From NCBI GenBank assembly GCA_965229345.1, contig OZ245872.1, forward strand, positions 744,001 through 808,000: a DNA stretch of 64,000 bases, read 5' to 3'. How positions within the stretch are numbered: position 1 is the stretch's first letter; each line of letters starts with the position of its first letter. A program made the position numbers and the translations under genes. Positions 20,586-28,432 of this stretch are shown here, in pieces. The notes under the pieces are model-generated. The model ran no database searches, had not been told where the DNA came from, and saw only the letters and a list, made by a program, of their open reading frames with translations. The DNA is from PBB1 sp965229345. Lineage in GTDB: Bacteria; Pseudomonadota; Gammaproteobacteria; Burkholderiales; Burkholderiaceae_C.

Positions 20586-21956
20586 TCACAAGCCGCGCAA
20601 CAGGGCGATGGCTTCCTCGATGCGCTCCACCGCATGGATCGTCAGGCCCTCGATGGCCTTCTTTGGCGCATTGGCCTTGGGCACCACGGCGACGCTGAAA
20701 CCCAGCTTCGCGGCCTCCTTCAGGCGCTCCTGACCGCGCGGTGCAGGCCGCACTTCGCCGGCCAGGCCGACCTCGCCGAAGGCGATGAAGCCGCGCGGCA
20801 GGGGCTTGCCGCGCAGGCTGCTCTGGATGGCCAGCATCACCGCCAAGTCGGCCGCAGGCTCCGCAATGCGAACACCGCCCACGGCATTCACGAACACGTC
20901 CTGGTCGTTGCAGGCGATGCCCGCATGGCGGTGCAGCACCGCCAGCATCATCGCGAGGCGATCCCGGTCCAGGCCGACGCTGAGCCGGCGTGGGCTGGGG
21001 CCTCCACTGTCGACCAGCGCTTGAATCTCCACCAGCAGCGGCCGCGTGCCTTCGAGCGTGACCAGCACGCAGGAGCCGGCCACCGGATCGCCATGCGTTG
21101 ATAAAAAGATCGCGCTCGGGTTGGCCACGCCCTTGAGACCGCGCTCGGTCATCGCGAAGACGCCGATCTCGTTGACGGCACCGAAGCGGTTCTTGATCGC
21201 GCGCACCAGCCGGAAGCTGCTGTGCGTGTCGCCTTCGAAGTACAGCACCGTGTCCACGATGTGCTCCAGCACGCGCGGGCCAGCGAGTGCGCCTTCCTTG
21301 GTGACATGGCCGACCAGCACGATGGTGGTGCCGCTGGACTTGGCGATGCGCGTCAACTGCGCGGCGCATTCGCGCACCTGCGCGACCGAACCCGGCGCCG
21401 AAGTCAACTGGTCGCTGTAGACGGTCTGGATCGAATCGATCACGCACACCACCGGCTGCTCGGCGGCGATGGTGGCGGCGATCTTCTCCAGCTGGATCTC
21501 GGCGATCACCCGCACCTGAGAACCGCCCGTGCCCTCACCGAGTCCCAGCCGCCGCGAGCGCAGCGCGACTTGCGCCCCGGACTCCTCGCCAGTCACGTAC
21601 AAGGCGCGCACGTTGCGCGACAACGCATCCAGCGCCTGCAGCAGCAGCGTCGATTTGCCGATGCCCGGGTCGCCGCCGATCAGCACCACCCCTCCGGCCA
21701 CGATGCCGCCGCCGAGTACGCGGTCCAGCTCATCGATGCCGGTGGGCAGCCGGTCGACGTCCGACGCCTCGATGTCGGCCAGCGTGGCCACCGGCAGCGC
21801 GCCGGCGAGCGACTGGTAGCGGTGCTTGGTCCCGGCGCTGTCAGCGACCGACTCGACCAGCGTGTTCCAGGCCTCGCACGACGGGCACTTGCCCAGCCAC
21901 TTCGGGCTGGTGCCGCCGCATTCGGTGCAGGTGTACAGCGATTTGGGTTTGCTCAC
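20586..21956 (-). CDS. radA: DNA repair protein RadA
   Basis: A 456-residue RecA-like branch-migration ATPase. The zinc finger is C10-C13-C24-C27. Walker A GDPGIGKST lies at 95-103, with the RadA-specific KNRFG motif and a C-terminal Lon-like domain (the segment around RGFIAFGEVGLAGEVRP). It processes recombination intermediates in the cytoplasm. I choose the GTG at 21956 because VSKPKSLYTCTECGG aligns with the family start. A TACAGT box lies six bases upstream and there is no Shine-Dalgarno site, which suggests a leaderless message. The length agrees with E. coli RadA (460 residues). Confidence 0.96.
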   Translation of the reverse strand: MSKPKSLYTCTECGGTSPKWLGKCPSCEAWNTLVESVADSAGTKHRYQSLAGALPVATLADIEASDVDRLPTGIDELDRVLGGGIVAGGVVLIGGDPGIGKSTLLLQALDALSRNVRALYVTGEESGAQVALRSRRLGLGEGTGGSQVRVIAEIQLEKIAATIAAEQPVVCVIDSIQTVYSDQLTSAPGSVAQVRECAAQLTRIAKSSGTTIVLVGHVTKEGALAGPRVLEHIVDTVLYFEGDTHSSFRLVRAIKNRFGAVNEIGVFAMTERGLKGVANPSAIFLSTHGDPVAGSCVLVTLEGTRPLLVEIQALVDSGGPSPRRLSVGLDRDRLAMMLAVLHRHAGIACNDQDVFVNAVGGVRIAEPAADLAVMLAIQSSLRGKPLPRGFIAFGEVGLAGEVRPAPRGQERLKEAAKLGFSVAVVPKANAPKKAIEGLTIHAVERIEEAIALLRGL

Positions 21957-21962
21957 GCGGCG

Positions 21963-21968
21963 ACTGTA
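21963..21968 (-). promoter_or_regulatory. Putative -10 box of radA, leaderless geometry
   Basis: TACAGT exactly six bases before the GTG start; no ribosome-binding site between them and no canonical -35. Confidence 0.4.
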
Positions 21969-21987
21969 GCTGGCCGTTGCCAGCAAC

Positions 21988-22440
21988 TTACTCGTGACTG
22001 GCCTTGCCGCTGATCTTTCCTCGACCCGCCTTCACTTGCGCGCGGATGCCCTTGCCCTCGAGCCGCCGCTGCGTTGAACCATAGGTCGGCTTCGTCGGTC
22101 GGCGCACGCGCGGCGGCGTGGCCACGCTGTCGACCAGTTCCTGCAGCCGCGCCAGCGCGTCCGCCCGATTGGCCTCCTGGCTGCGCGAGGTCTGCGCCTT
22201 GATGACGACCACGCCCTCGTCGGTGATGCGCTGGTCGCGCAGCGCGAGCAGCCGCTGCTTCACGTCGTCGGGCAGCGACGAGGCCTGCACGTCGTAGCGC
22301 AGGTGCACCGCGCTCGACACCTTGTTGACGTTCTGGCCACCCGCGCCCTGCGCACGGATCGCGGTGATCTCAACCTCGTGTTCGGGCACGACGAAGCGCG
22401 ACGAGATCACGGTGTGCCGCGGCTCAGGTGCTGCCGTCAC
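21988..22440 (-). CDS. arfB: Peptidyl-tRNA hydrolase ArfB (ribosome rescue)
   Basis: A 150-residue protein that frees ribosomes stalled on non-stop messages. The catalytic GGQ motif sits in RAQGAGGQNVNKVSSAVHL near residues 30-48. The C-terminus is the basic tail, rich in Lys and Arg (PTKPTYGSTQRRLEGK to KAGRGKISGK), that probes the empty mRNA channel. The domain arrangement and size match E. coli YaeJ. It overlaps the thioesterase gene upstream by 17 bases, so the two are co-transcribed. It ends 31 bases before the radA start on the same strand. Confidence 0.95.
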   Translation of the reverse strand: MTAAPEPRHTVISSRFVVPEHEVEITAIRAQGAGGQNVNKVSSAVHLRYDVQASSLPDDVKQRLLALRDQRITDEGVVVIKAQTSRSQEANRADALARLQELVDSVATPPRVRRPTKPTYGSTQRRLEGKGIRAQVKAGRGKISGKASHE

Positions 22441-22933
22441 TGGCGGCCGATGGCATCGCCTTGAGCAGCGCTGCTTCGCGCTGCGCGAGCTCGGTGCGCA
22501 GCTGCTTGCGGATCTTCGCGGCCTCGAAGCGGCGGACTTCGTCGGGCGTGGCGGGCACGCGCGGTGGCACGGCCGTGGGGCGGCCGTCGTCGCCCATCGC
22601 CACCATCGTCAGGAAGCAGCTGTTGGCATGCCGCACGACCTGGGTGCGGATGTTTTCGGCGATCACCTTGACGCCGACCTCCATCGACGAGGTGCCGGTG
22701 TGGTTGATGCTGGCGAGGAAGGTCACGAGCTCGCCGACGTGGATCGGTTGCAGGAACAGCACATGGTTCACCGACAGCGTGACCACATAGGTGCCGGCGT
22801 AGCGGCTGGCGCAGGCGTAGGCCACCTGGTCGAGCAACTTCAGGATCGTGCCGCCGTGCACATTGCCGGAAAAATTGGCCATGTCCGGCGTCATCAGCAC
22901 GGTCATCGACAGCATGTGGCTGGGCAGCTGCAT
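22424..22933 (-). CDS. Acyl-CoA thioesterase, hotdog fold
   Basis: A 169-residue acyl-CoA hydrolase of the YciA/Acot type. NVHGGTILKLLDQVAYACA carries the hotdog helix with the catalytic Asp. It is followed by VTLSVNHVLFLQPIHVGELV and a C-terminal basic helix with EVRRFEAAK. It cleaves acyl-CoA thioesters to free acids and CoA, but chain-length preference cannot be read from sequence. The first gene of a two-gene unit with arfB (17-base overlap). No good Shine-Dalgarno site is seen. Confidence 0.9.
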   Translation of the reverse strand: MQLPSHMLSMTVLMTPDMANFSGNVHGGTILKLLDQVAYACASRYAGTYVVTLSVNHVLFLQPIHVGELVTFLASINHTGTSSMEVGVKVIAENIRTQVVRHANSCFLTMVAMGDDGRPTAVPPRVPATPDEVRRFEAAKIRKQLRTELAQREAALLKAMPSAASDGST

Positions 22934-22968
22934 CGTGGGATCTCAGGGGGGTCTCAGAGGCTTGGGGT

Positions 22969-24078
22969 TCAGTCGGCGACGACCGTGGGCACGCGCAGCG
23001 CCAGCGCGCACATCAGTTCATAGCCCACGGTGCCGGCCGCATGCGCGACCTCGTCGATGGGCAGCACGGCGCCGCCCGGCCCCTGGCCCCACAGCGTGAC
23101 CTCGCTGCCCACACGTGCCGTGGGCACCGGTGTCAGATCGACCGTGACCATGTCCATCGAGACGCGCCCGACCATCTCGCAGCGCACCCCGTCGACCAGC
23201 AGCGGGGTGCCGTTGGGCGCGCTGCGCGGATAGCCGTCGGCGTAACCGCAGGCGACCACGCCGATGCGCATCGGCCGCGAGGCGGTGTAGCGGCTGCCAT
23301 AGCCCACGGTGTCTCCAGGCTGCAGGTCCTGCGTGGCGATCAGTTCGCTGCGCAGCGTCATCGCCGGTTGCAGGCCCCAGTCGGCGATGTGGCGGTCGGG
23401 GTAATCGGGTGCCGACCCATACAGCGCGATGCCCGGCCGCACCCAGTCGCCGCGCACTGCCGCGTTCGCGGGCGCATGGCGCAAGGTGGCCGCGCTGTTG
23501 CACAGTGAGCGCTCGCCGGGCAGTTCGCGGGTCGTGGCGTCGAACACCGACCACTGGCGGGCGATGCCACCGGTGGCATCGGAGCGGTCGGCATCGGCAA
23601 AGTGCGTCATCAGCGTGATGCATTCGACCTGCGTCAAGCCGCTGAGCCGCAGCCAGGCCGACCGGTAGGCCGACGGCGTGAAGCCCAAACGGTTCATGCC
23701 GCTATTCAGCTTCAGGAACACATGGTGGGGCGTCTGCGTCTTGTGGGTCGCCAGCCAGTCGATCTGCGCTTCGCGGTGCACGGTGTGCCACAGGTTCAGG
23801 CGCGAGCAGGTCTCGAGGTCGCGCGCCTCGAAGCAGCCTTCGAGCAGCAGGATCGGCCCGCGCCAGCCGAGCGCACGCACGCGCTGCGCTTCGTCGAGAT
23901 CGAGCAATGCAAAGCCGTCGGCGCCTTGCAGCCCGGCAAAGGCGCGCTCGATGCCGTGGCCATAGGCGTTGGCCTTGACGACGGCCCAGACGCGGGCATC
24001 GGGTGCGTGGGCCTGCGCGCGCCGCAGGTTGTGCGCCAGCGCCTGCGGGTGGATCACGGCTTCGATGGGGCGTGGCAT
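22969..24078 (-). CDS. alr: Alanine racemase
   Basis: A 369-residue fold-type III PLP enzyme making D-alanine for peptidoglycan. K35 in VVKANAYGHG binds PLP. The second catalytic base is the Tyr of VGYGSRYTA, about residue 260. NSGMNRLGF and a VSMDMVTVDL segment are the usual active-site blocks. Length and domain order (TIM barrel then beta domain) are normal. Other genes that use D-alanine in this window are dacC and dat. It is divergent from the lplT leader. Only one racemase gene is seen here, so the choice between alr and dadX is arbitrary. Confidence 0.95.
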   Translation of the reverse strand: MPRPIEAVIHPQALAHNLRRAQAHAPDARVWAVVKANAYGHGIERAFAGLQGADGFALLDLDEAQRVRALGWRGPILLLEGCFEARDLETCSRLNLWHTVHREAQIDWLATHKTQTPHHVFLKLNSGMNRLGFTPSAYRSAWLRLSGLTQVECITLMTHFADADRSDATGGIARQWSVFDATTRELPGERSLCNSAATLRHAPANAAVRGDWVRPGIALYGSAPDYPDRHIADWGLQPAMTLRSELIATQDLQPGDTVGYGSRYTASRPMRIGVVACGYADGYPRSAPNGTPLLVDGVRCEMVGRVSMDMVTVDLTPVPTARVGSEVTLWGQGPGGAVLPIDEVAHAAGTVGYELMCALALRVPTVVAD

Positions 24079-24174
24079 GGGGTGATGTTTCGTGAAATCC
24101 CATTCTGCCGCACAGGCCCCTCAAGCCCTTGTCGCGCACGGGCCTGCAGTGGGGTTCGGCGGAAGCCCGCGTGC

Positions 24175-24180
24175 TATAAC
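24175..24180 (+). promoter_or_regulatory. Putative -10 box of leader ORF and lplT
   Basis: TATAAC 24 bases before the leader ATG. It is followed by the strong ribosome site AAGGAG at 24190-24195, the best in the region. Confidence 0.45.
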
Positions 24181-24204
24181 CCGCGCCGCAAGGAGACCCG
24201 TCGG

Positions 24205-24258
24205 ATGCACGGATTCGTCATCATGCCGACCTGGAAACTGAGCGCCACCAGCGAATGA
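24205..24258 (+). CDS. 17-residue leader ORF overlapping lplT
   Basis: ATG to TGA encoding MHGFVIMPTWKLSATSE. It has its own AAGGAG ribosome site nine bases upstream, and its stop overlaps the lplT start (ATGA, 24255-24258). lplT itself lacks a ribosome site, so lplT translation probably depends on translation of this short frame. It could be a coupling or attenuation peptide, or a real small membrane-near protein. No similar described leader is known to me. Confidence 0.5.
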   Translation: MHGFVIMPTWKLSATSE

Positions 24259-25532
24259 AAAAAGGTTTTTACACCATCATGGCGGCGCAGTTTTTCAGCT
24301 CGCTGGCTGACAACGCGCTGTTCGTGGCGGGGGTGGAACTGCTGAAAAGCTCGGGCCAGCCCGCGTGGCAGCCCGCCGCGCTGGTGCCGATGTTCGCGCT
24401 GTTCTATGTGATCCTGGCGCCCTTCGTCGGCGCGATCGCCGATGCGCTGCCCAAGGGCCGGGTGATGTTCTTCTCGAACCTCATCAAGGTCGTCGGCTGC
24501 CTGATGATGCTGTTCGGCAGCCACCCGCTGATGGCCTACGCCATCGTCGGGCTCGGTGCGGCGGCGTATTCCCCGGCCAAGTACGGCATCCTGACCGAGC
24601 TGCTGCCCAACTCGCAGCTGGTCAAGGCCAATGGCTGGATCGAGGGCCTGACCATCCTGTCGATCATCCTCGGCGTGTTGCTTGGCGGGCAACTGATCGG
24701 CCACACCATCTCCAGCTACCTGCTGGCGTTCGATTTCCCCGGGATCGACACCGGGATCGACACCCCGTCCGAGGCGGCCATCGCGGCCATGGTGGGGCTC
24801 TATGCGCTGGCTGCCGCATTCAATCTGCGCATCCCGCGCACCGAGGCACCGTTGCAGCCCATCGCCCACAGCGTGTTCGGGCTGGTGCGCGATTTCCAGG
24901 TCTGCAATGTCCGCCTCTGGAGCGACAAGCTGGGCCAGATCTCGTTGGCCACCACCACCTTGTTCTGGGGCGTTTCAGGCAACCTGCGTTACATCGTGCT
25001 GGCATGGGCTGCGGTTGCGCTGAGCTACGAGACCACGCAGGCGTCGGCGTTGGTCGGCGTGGTCGCCATTGGCACCGCGGCCGGTGCGGTGGTGGCGTCG
25101 CTGCGCATGCGGCTCGATCAGGCCACCTTCGTCATCCCGCTGGGCGTTGCCATGGGGCTGCTGGTGCTGGGCATGAACTTCATCACGCACCTGTGGGTGG
25201 CGGTGCCGTTCCTGATCCTGCTCGGCGCGCTGGGCGGCTTCCTGGTGGTGCCGATGAACGCCTTGCTGCAGCACCGCGGGCACAACCTGATGGGCGCGGG
25301 CCGGTCGATCGCGGTGCAGAACTTCAACGAGCAGGCGTGCATTCTGGGTCTGGGTGCCCTGTATGCCGGCATGACCAAGCTGGGCCTGTCGGCCTTCGGC
25401 GCGATCTCCATCTTCGGCGTGCTGGTGGCGGGGTTGATGTGGCTGATCCGCCGCTGGCATCAGCGCAACTGCATCCACCACCGGGTCGAAGTCGATCACC
25501 TCCTCGCGCTCGCGCGCAGCGACCAGCACTGA
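24255..25532 (+). CDS. lplT: Lysophospholipid transporter LplT
   Basis: A 425-residue major-facilitator protein with about 12 membrane segments. It begins MKKGFYTIMAAQFFSSLADNAL and has the family blocks GAAAYSPAKYGILTELLP and NGWIEGLTI. LplT flips lysophosphatidylethanolamine back into the cytoplasm for reacylation. In enterobacteria it is paired with aas, but no acyltransferase gene is adjacent here. A short inserted tandem (GIDTGIDT, about residues 162-169) lies in a loop. The start overlaps a leader ORF, and the end overlaps the CTG start of a DMT exporter. Confidence 0.93.
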   Translation: MKKGFYTIMAAQFFSSLADNALFVAGVELLKSSGQPAWQPAALVPMFALFYVILAPFVGAIADALPKGRVMFFSNLIKVVGCLMMLFGSHPLMAYAIVGLGAAAYSPAKYGILTELLPNSQLVKANGWIEGLTILSIILGVLLGGQLIGHTISSYLLAFDFPGIDTGIDTPSEAAIAAMVGLYALAAAFNLRIPRTEAPLQPIAHSVFGLVRDFQVCNVRLWSDKLGQISLATTTLFWGVSGNLRYIVLAWAAVALSYETTQASALVGVVAIGTAAGAVVASLRMRLDQATFVIPLGVAMGLLVLGMNFITHLWVAVPFLILLGALGGFLVVPMNALLQHRGHNLMGAGRSIAVQNFNEQACILGLGALYAGMTKLGLSAFGAISIFGVLVAGLMWLIRRWHQRNCIHHRVEVDHLLALARSDQH

Positions 25533-26443
25533 ACACCGCAGCATCCATCGGCGCGCGCTGGGCGGCACTTGCACTGGTCTTCAACGCGCTGGTGTGGGGG
25601 TTGTCGTGGTGGCCGTTTCGACAACTCGAAGCGCAGGGCATCCACCCGCTGTGGGCCACGGTGCTGGTCTACGTGCCCACGGCCGTCGTGATCGCCATGG
25701 CGCGCCCCCGCGCCGTCGTTCAATTGCTGCGCGCTCGTTCGCTCTGGGTGGTCATGCTGGCCGCCGGTGCCACCAACGCGGCCTTCAACTGGGCCACCGT
25801 GGTGGGCGATGTGGTGCGCGTGGTGCTGCTGTTCTACCTGATGCCGCTGTGGTCGGTGCTGCTCGCGCGCTGGATCCTGAAGGAATCGTTGACGCGGGTG
25901 GCCGGCATCCGGATGGCGCTGGCGCTGGTCGGCGCGGGCATCGTGCTGGGGGCGCCCGGGGCTGGTGGTGCACCGGTGCTGCCGCTGCCGCAGTCGCTGG
26001 CCGACTGGCTTGGTGTGCTCGGCGGCTTGTGCTTTGCGCTGAACAACGTGATGCTCAAGCGGTCCGCCCACCTTCCCGAGGAGGGCCGCGTGCTGGCGAT
26101 GTTCGTCGGCGGTGCGGTGGTGGCTGCGGTGCTGGCCGTCGGGCTCAGTGTGCAGGGCGACATCGGCTGGCCGGTGTCGAGCGGTGTCGCCGCCCGGCCG
26201 TGGTGGGTGCCGGCGCTGGTGTTGACGCTGAGCGCGCTGTTCCTGTGCAGCAACCTGGCGCTGCAGTTCGGCGCCGTGCGGTTACCGGTGGAGGTGAGCT
26301 CGGTGCTGATGCTCAGCGAGGTGCTGTTCGCGTCGGTGTCGGCGGCGCTGCTGGGCGCCGGACAGATCACCACTCGCTTGCTGCTGGGTGGCGCCTTGAT
26401 CGTGCTCACCGCGGTGTGGGCCGCGCGTGAACCCTCGCGCTGA
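25529..26443 (+). CDS. EamA/DMT-family exporter, probable CTG start
   Basis: A 304-residue drug/metabolite transporter with ten predicted membrane helices in two EamA repeats. Examples are WAALALVFNALVWGLSWWPF at the N-terminus and LGGALIVLTAVWAA at the end. No ATG, GTG or TTG lies before the first helix. The CTG at 25529 opens LNTAASIGARW and overlaps the lplT TGA as CTGA, exactly where an ATGA overlap would be expected. I therefore infer a CTG start. The substrate is unknown; relatives export amino acids or metabolites. The function as a transporter is secure but the start is not. Confidence 0.8.
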   Translation: MNTAASIGARWAALALVFNALVWGLSWWPFRQLEAQGIHPLWATVLVYVPTAVVIAMARPRAVVQLLRARSLWVVMLAAGATNAAFNWATVVGDVVRVVLLFYLMPLWSVLLARWILKESLTRVAGIRMALALVGAGIVLGAPGAGGAPVLPLPQSLADWLGVLGGLCFALNNVMLKRSAHLPEEGRVLAMFVGGAVVAAVLAVGLSVQGDIGWPVSSGVAARPWWVPALVLTLSALFLCSNLALQFGAVRLPVEVSSVLMLSEVLFASVSAALLGAGQITTRLLLGGALIVLTAVWAAREPSR

Positions 26444-26541
26444 GCCGGGAGCGTCAGCGGAGCGCCGGGCCCGGCGATACGATCCGGCGTTGGCATGCCG
26501 CGGCCCAGCGACGGCGACAAACCCATCCCCCGAGGCTTTCG

Positions 26542-27039
26542 ATGACTGCACCCAGCCCCACCGCGTTCGACTTCGACGCCATCGCGATCGATGGCACGCC
26601 CAGCCCCCTGTCGGCGCAGCGCGGTCGCGTGCTGCTGATCGTCAACACCGCCAGCGCCTGCGGTTTCACCCCGCAGTTCGCCGGGCTCGAAGCGCTGTGG
26701 AAGGCCCATGGCGAGCGCGGGCTGACGGTGATCGGCTTCCCCTGCAACCAGTTCGGCTCGCAGGACCCGGGCAGCGATGCGGAGATCGGCAGCTTCTGCC
26801 AGAAGAACTACGGCGTGACCTTTCCGATGATGAGCAAGGTCGATGTGAACGGCGCCTCGGCGCACCCACTGTGGAAGTGGCTGACCGCCGAAGCCCCCGG
26901 GCTGCTGGGCACCAAGGCCATCAAGTGGAACTTCACCAAATTCCTGATCGGCCGCGACGGCCAGGTCATCAGGCGCTACGCACCGACCGACACGCCGGCC
27001 TCGTTGAACGCCGACATAGACGCTGCGTTGTCGGCTTGA
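26542..27039 (+). CDS. Glutathione peroxidase family protein
   Basis: A 165-residue thioredoxin-fold peroxidase. The peroxidatic Cys is C40 in NTASACGFTPQF. The Gln-Trp partners lie in FPCNQFGSQ and KWNFTKFLI, completing the catalytic tetrad. The second Cys in GFPCNQF may be the resolving residue used with thioredoxin, as in most bacterial members. It reduces hydrogen peroxide and lipid hydroperoxides in the cytoplasm. It has no signal peptide. It stands alone, with CGAGGC-like purine stretches weakly resembling a ribosome site. Confidence 0.93.
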   Translation: MTAPSPTAFDFDAIAIDGTPSPLSAQRGRVLLIVNTASACGFTPQFAGLEALWKAHGERGLTVIGFPCNQFGSQDPGSDAEIGSFCQKNYGVTFPMMSKVDVNGASAHPLWKWLTAEAPGLLGTKAIKWNFTKFLIGRDGQVIRRYAPTDTPASLNADIDAALSA

Positions 27040-27094
27040 GCGCGTCGCCCGCGCTGTCGCTGTCATTCATCTCACTTCTGTCCCACACGCACCC

Positions 27095-28291
27095 ATGTTC
27101 GAGCACATCGATCCCTACGCCGGCGACCCGATCCTGACACTGAACGAATCGTTCGGCCGTGACCCACGGGCGCACAAGATCAACCTGTCGATCGGCATCT
27201 ATTTCGACGACGCGGGCCGCCTGCCGGTGATGGCGGCGGTGCGCGAGGCCGAGACGGCGATGCTGCAGCACATCGGTGCGCGGCCTTACCAGCCGATGGA
27301 AGGGGCTGCGAACTACCGGCTCGCGGTGCAGCACCTGCTGTTCGGCGCCGGGCACGAAGCGGTCCAGAGCGGCCGTATCGCGACGGTGCAGACCATCGGT
27401 GGCTCGGGGGGGCTGAAGGTCGGTGGCGATTTCCTCAAGCGCTATTTCCCGGATTCGCAGGTGTGGGTCAGCGACCCGACCTGGGACAACCACCGCGCGA
27501 TGTTCGAGGGGGCTGGCTTTGCGGTGCACACCTACCCGTACTACGACGCGGTCGGGGGTGGCCTGAAGTTCGGCGACATGCTGGCGGCCTTCCAGGCCCT
27601 GCCCGAACAGAGCATCGTGCTGCTGCACGCCTGCTGCCACAACCCGACCGGCGTCGACCTGAGCGCGGCGCAGTGGGCGGAGCTGATCCCGGTGATCCGC
27701 GCGCGGCGGCTGATTCCTTATGTGGACATCGCCTACCAGGGCTTCGGCGACGGCATCGACGAAGACGCCACCGCGATCCGCGCGCTGGCCGACGCGGGCG
27801 TTGCGTTTTTTTGCGCCAGCTCCTTTTCAAAGAGCTTCTCGCTGTATGGCGAGCGTTGTGGCGCCCTCAGCGTGGTCTGCCCGAACGCGGCCGAAGCCGA
27901 GCTCGTGCTCGGCCAGTTGCGAGCCACCGTGCGCAAGAACTACAGCAGCCCGCCCACGCACGGTGGGCAGATCGTCGCCCGCGTGCTCCAGACCCCGGCG
28001 TTGCGTGCGCAGTGGGCGGCCGAGCTCGACGCGATGCGCGCCCGCATCCACGCGATGCGCCAGCGCCTGCACGCCGTGCTCGGTGCCAAGCTGCCGGGGC
28101 GCAATGTCGATTACTTCCTCACCCAGCGCGGCATGTTCAGCTACACCGGGCTCAGCCCCGCGCAGGCCGACCGCTTGCGCGAAGAGCACGCGGTCTACGT
28201 GCTGCGCTCCGGGCGCATGTGCGTGGCCGGCCTGAACTCGTCGAACGTCGACGCGACGGCGGTGGCGATGGCGGCGGTACTGGCCGGGTAG
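27095..28291 (+). CDS. tyrB: Aromatic amino acid aminotransferase
   Basis: A 398-residue fold-type I PLP aminotransferase of subgroup Ia. The PLP lysine is in SSFSKSFSLYGERCGAL. HNPTGVDLSAAQW, YQGFGDGIDED and the C-terminal RMCVAGLNSSNV (substrate Arg) are family blocks. It transaminates tyrosine and phenylalanine precursors, and probably aspartate, with glutamate. It begins MFEHIDPYAGDPIL and has normal length. The split between AspC and TyrB specificity cannot be decided with certainty by eye; the Burkholderiales version is usually the aromatic one. Confidence 0.92.
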   Translation: MFEHIDPYAGDPILTLNESFGRDPRAHKINLSIGIYFDDAGRLPVMAAVREAETAMLQHIGARPYQPMEGAANYRLAVQHLLFGAGHEAVQSGRIATVQTIGGSGGLKVGGDFLKRYFPDSQVWVSDPTWDNHRAMFEGAGFAVHTYPYYDAVGGGLKFGDMLAAFQALPEQSIVLLHACCHNPTGVDLSAAQWAELIPVIRARRLIPYVDIAYQGFGDGIDEDATAIRALADAGVAFFCASSFSKSFSLYGERCGALSVVCPNAAEAELVLGQLRATVRKNYSSPPTHGGQIVARVLQTPALRAQWAAELDAMRARIHAMRQRLHAVLGAKLPGRNVDYFLTQRGMFSYTGLSPAQADRLREEHAVYVLRSGRMCVAGLNSSNVDATAVAMAAVLAG

Positions 28292-28365
28292 CCGTCCAGG
28301 GGTGTCGGAGGGTGGTCGAGCCGTCTGAACAGTGGCTCGGCCGGGGGCAGCAGGATCGAGCCTGC

Positions 28366-28393
28366 TCAAGTCAGCGGCCGGTTGTGCCGAAAT
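28366..28393 (+). promoter_or_regulatory. Possible sigma-28 (FliA) promoter before HD-GYP gene
   Basis: TCAAGTCA at 28366-28373 and GCCGAAAT at 28386-28393, 12 bases apart, resemble the flagellar pattern TAAAGTTT-N11-GCCGATAA. The -10 half matches six of eight bases. Expected transcription starts near 28400, 30 bases before the ATG. Confidence 0.35.
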
Positions 28394-28432
28394 GGACCCA
28401 AGAGGCGTGTATTTCCGACGCTTGGTCTGTCC

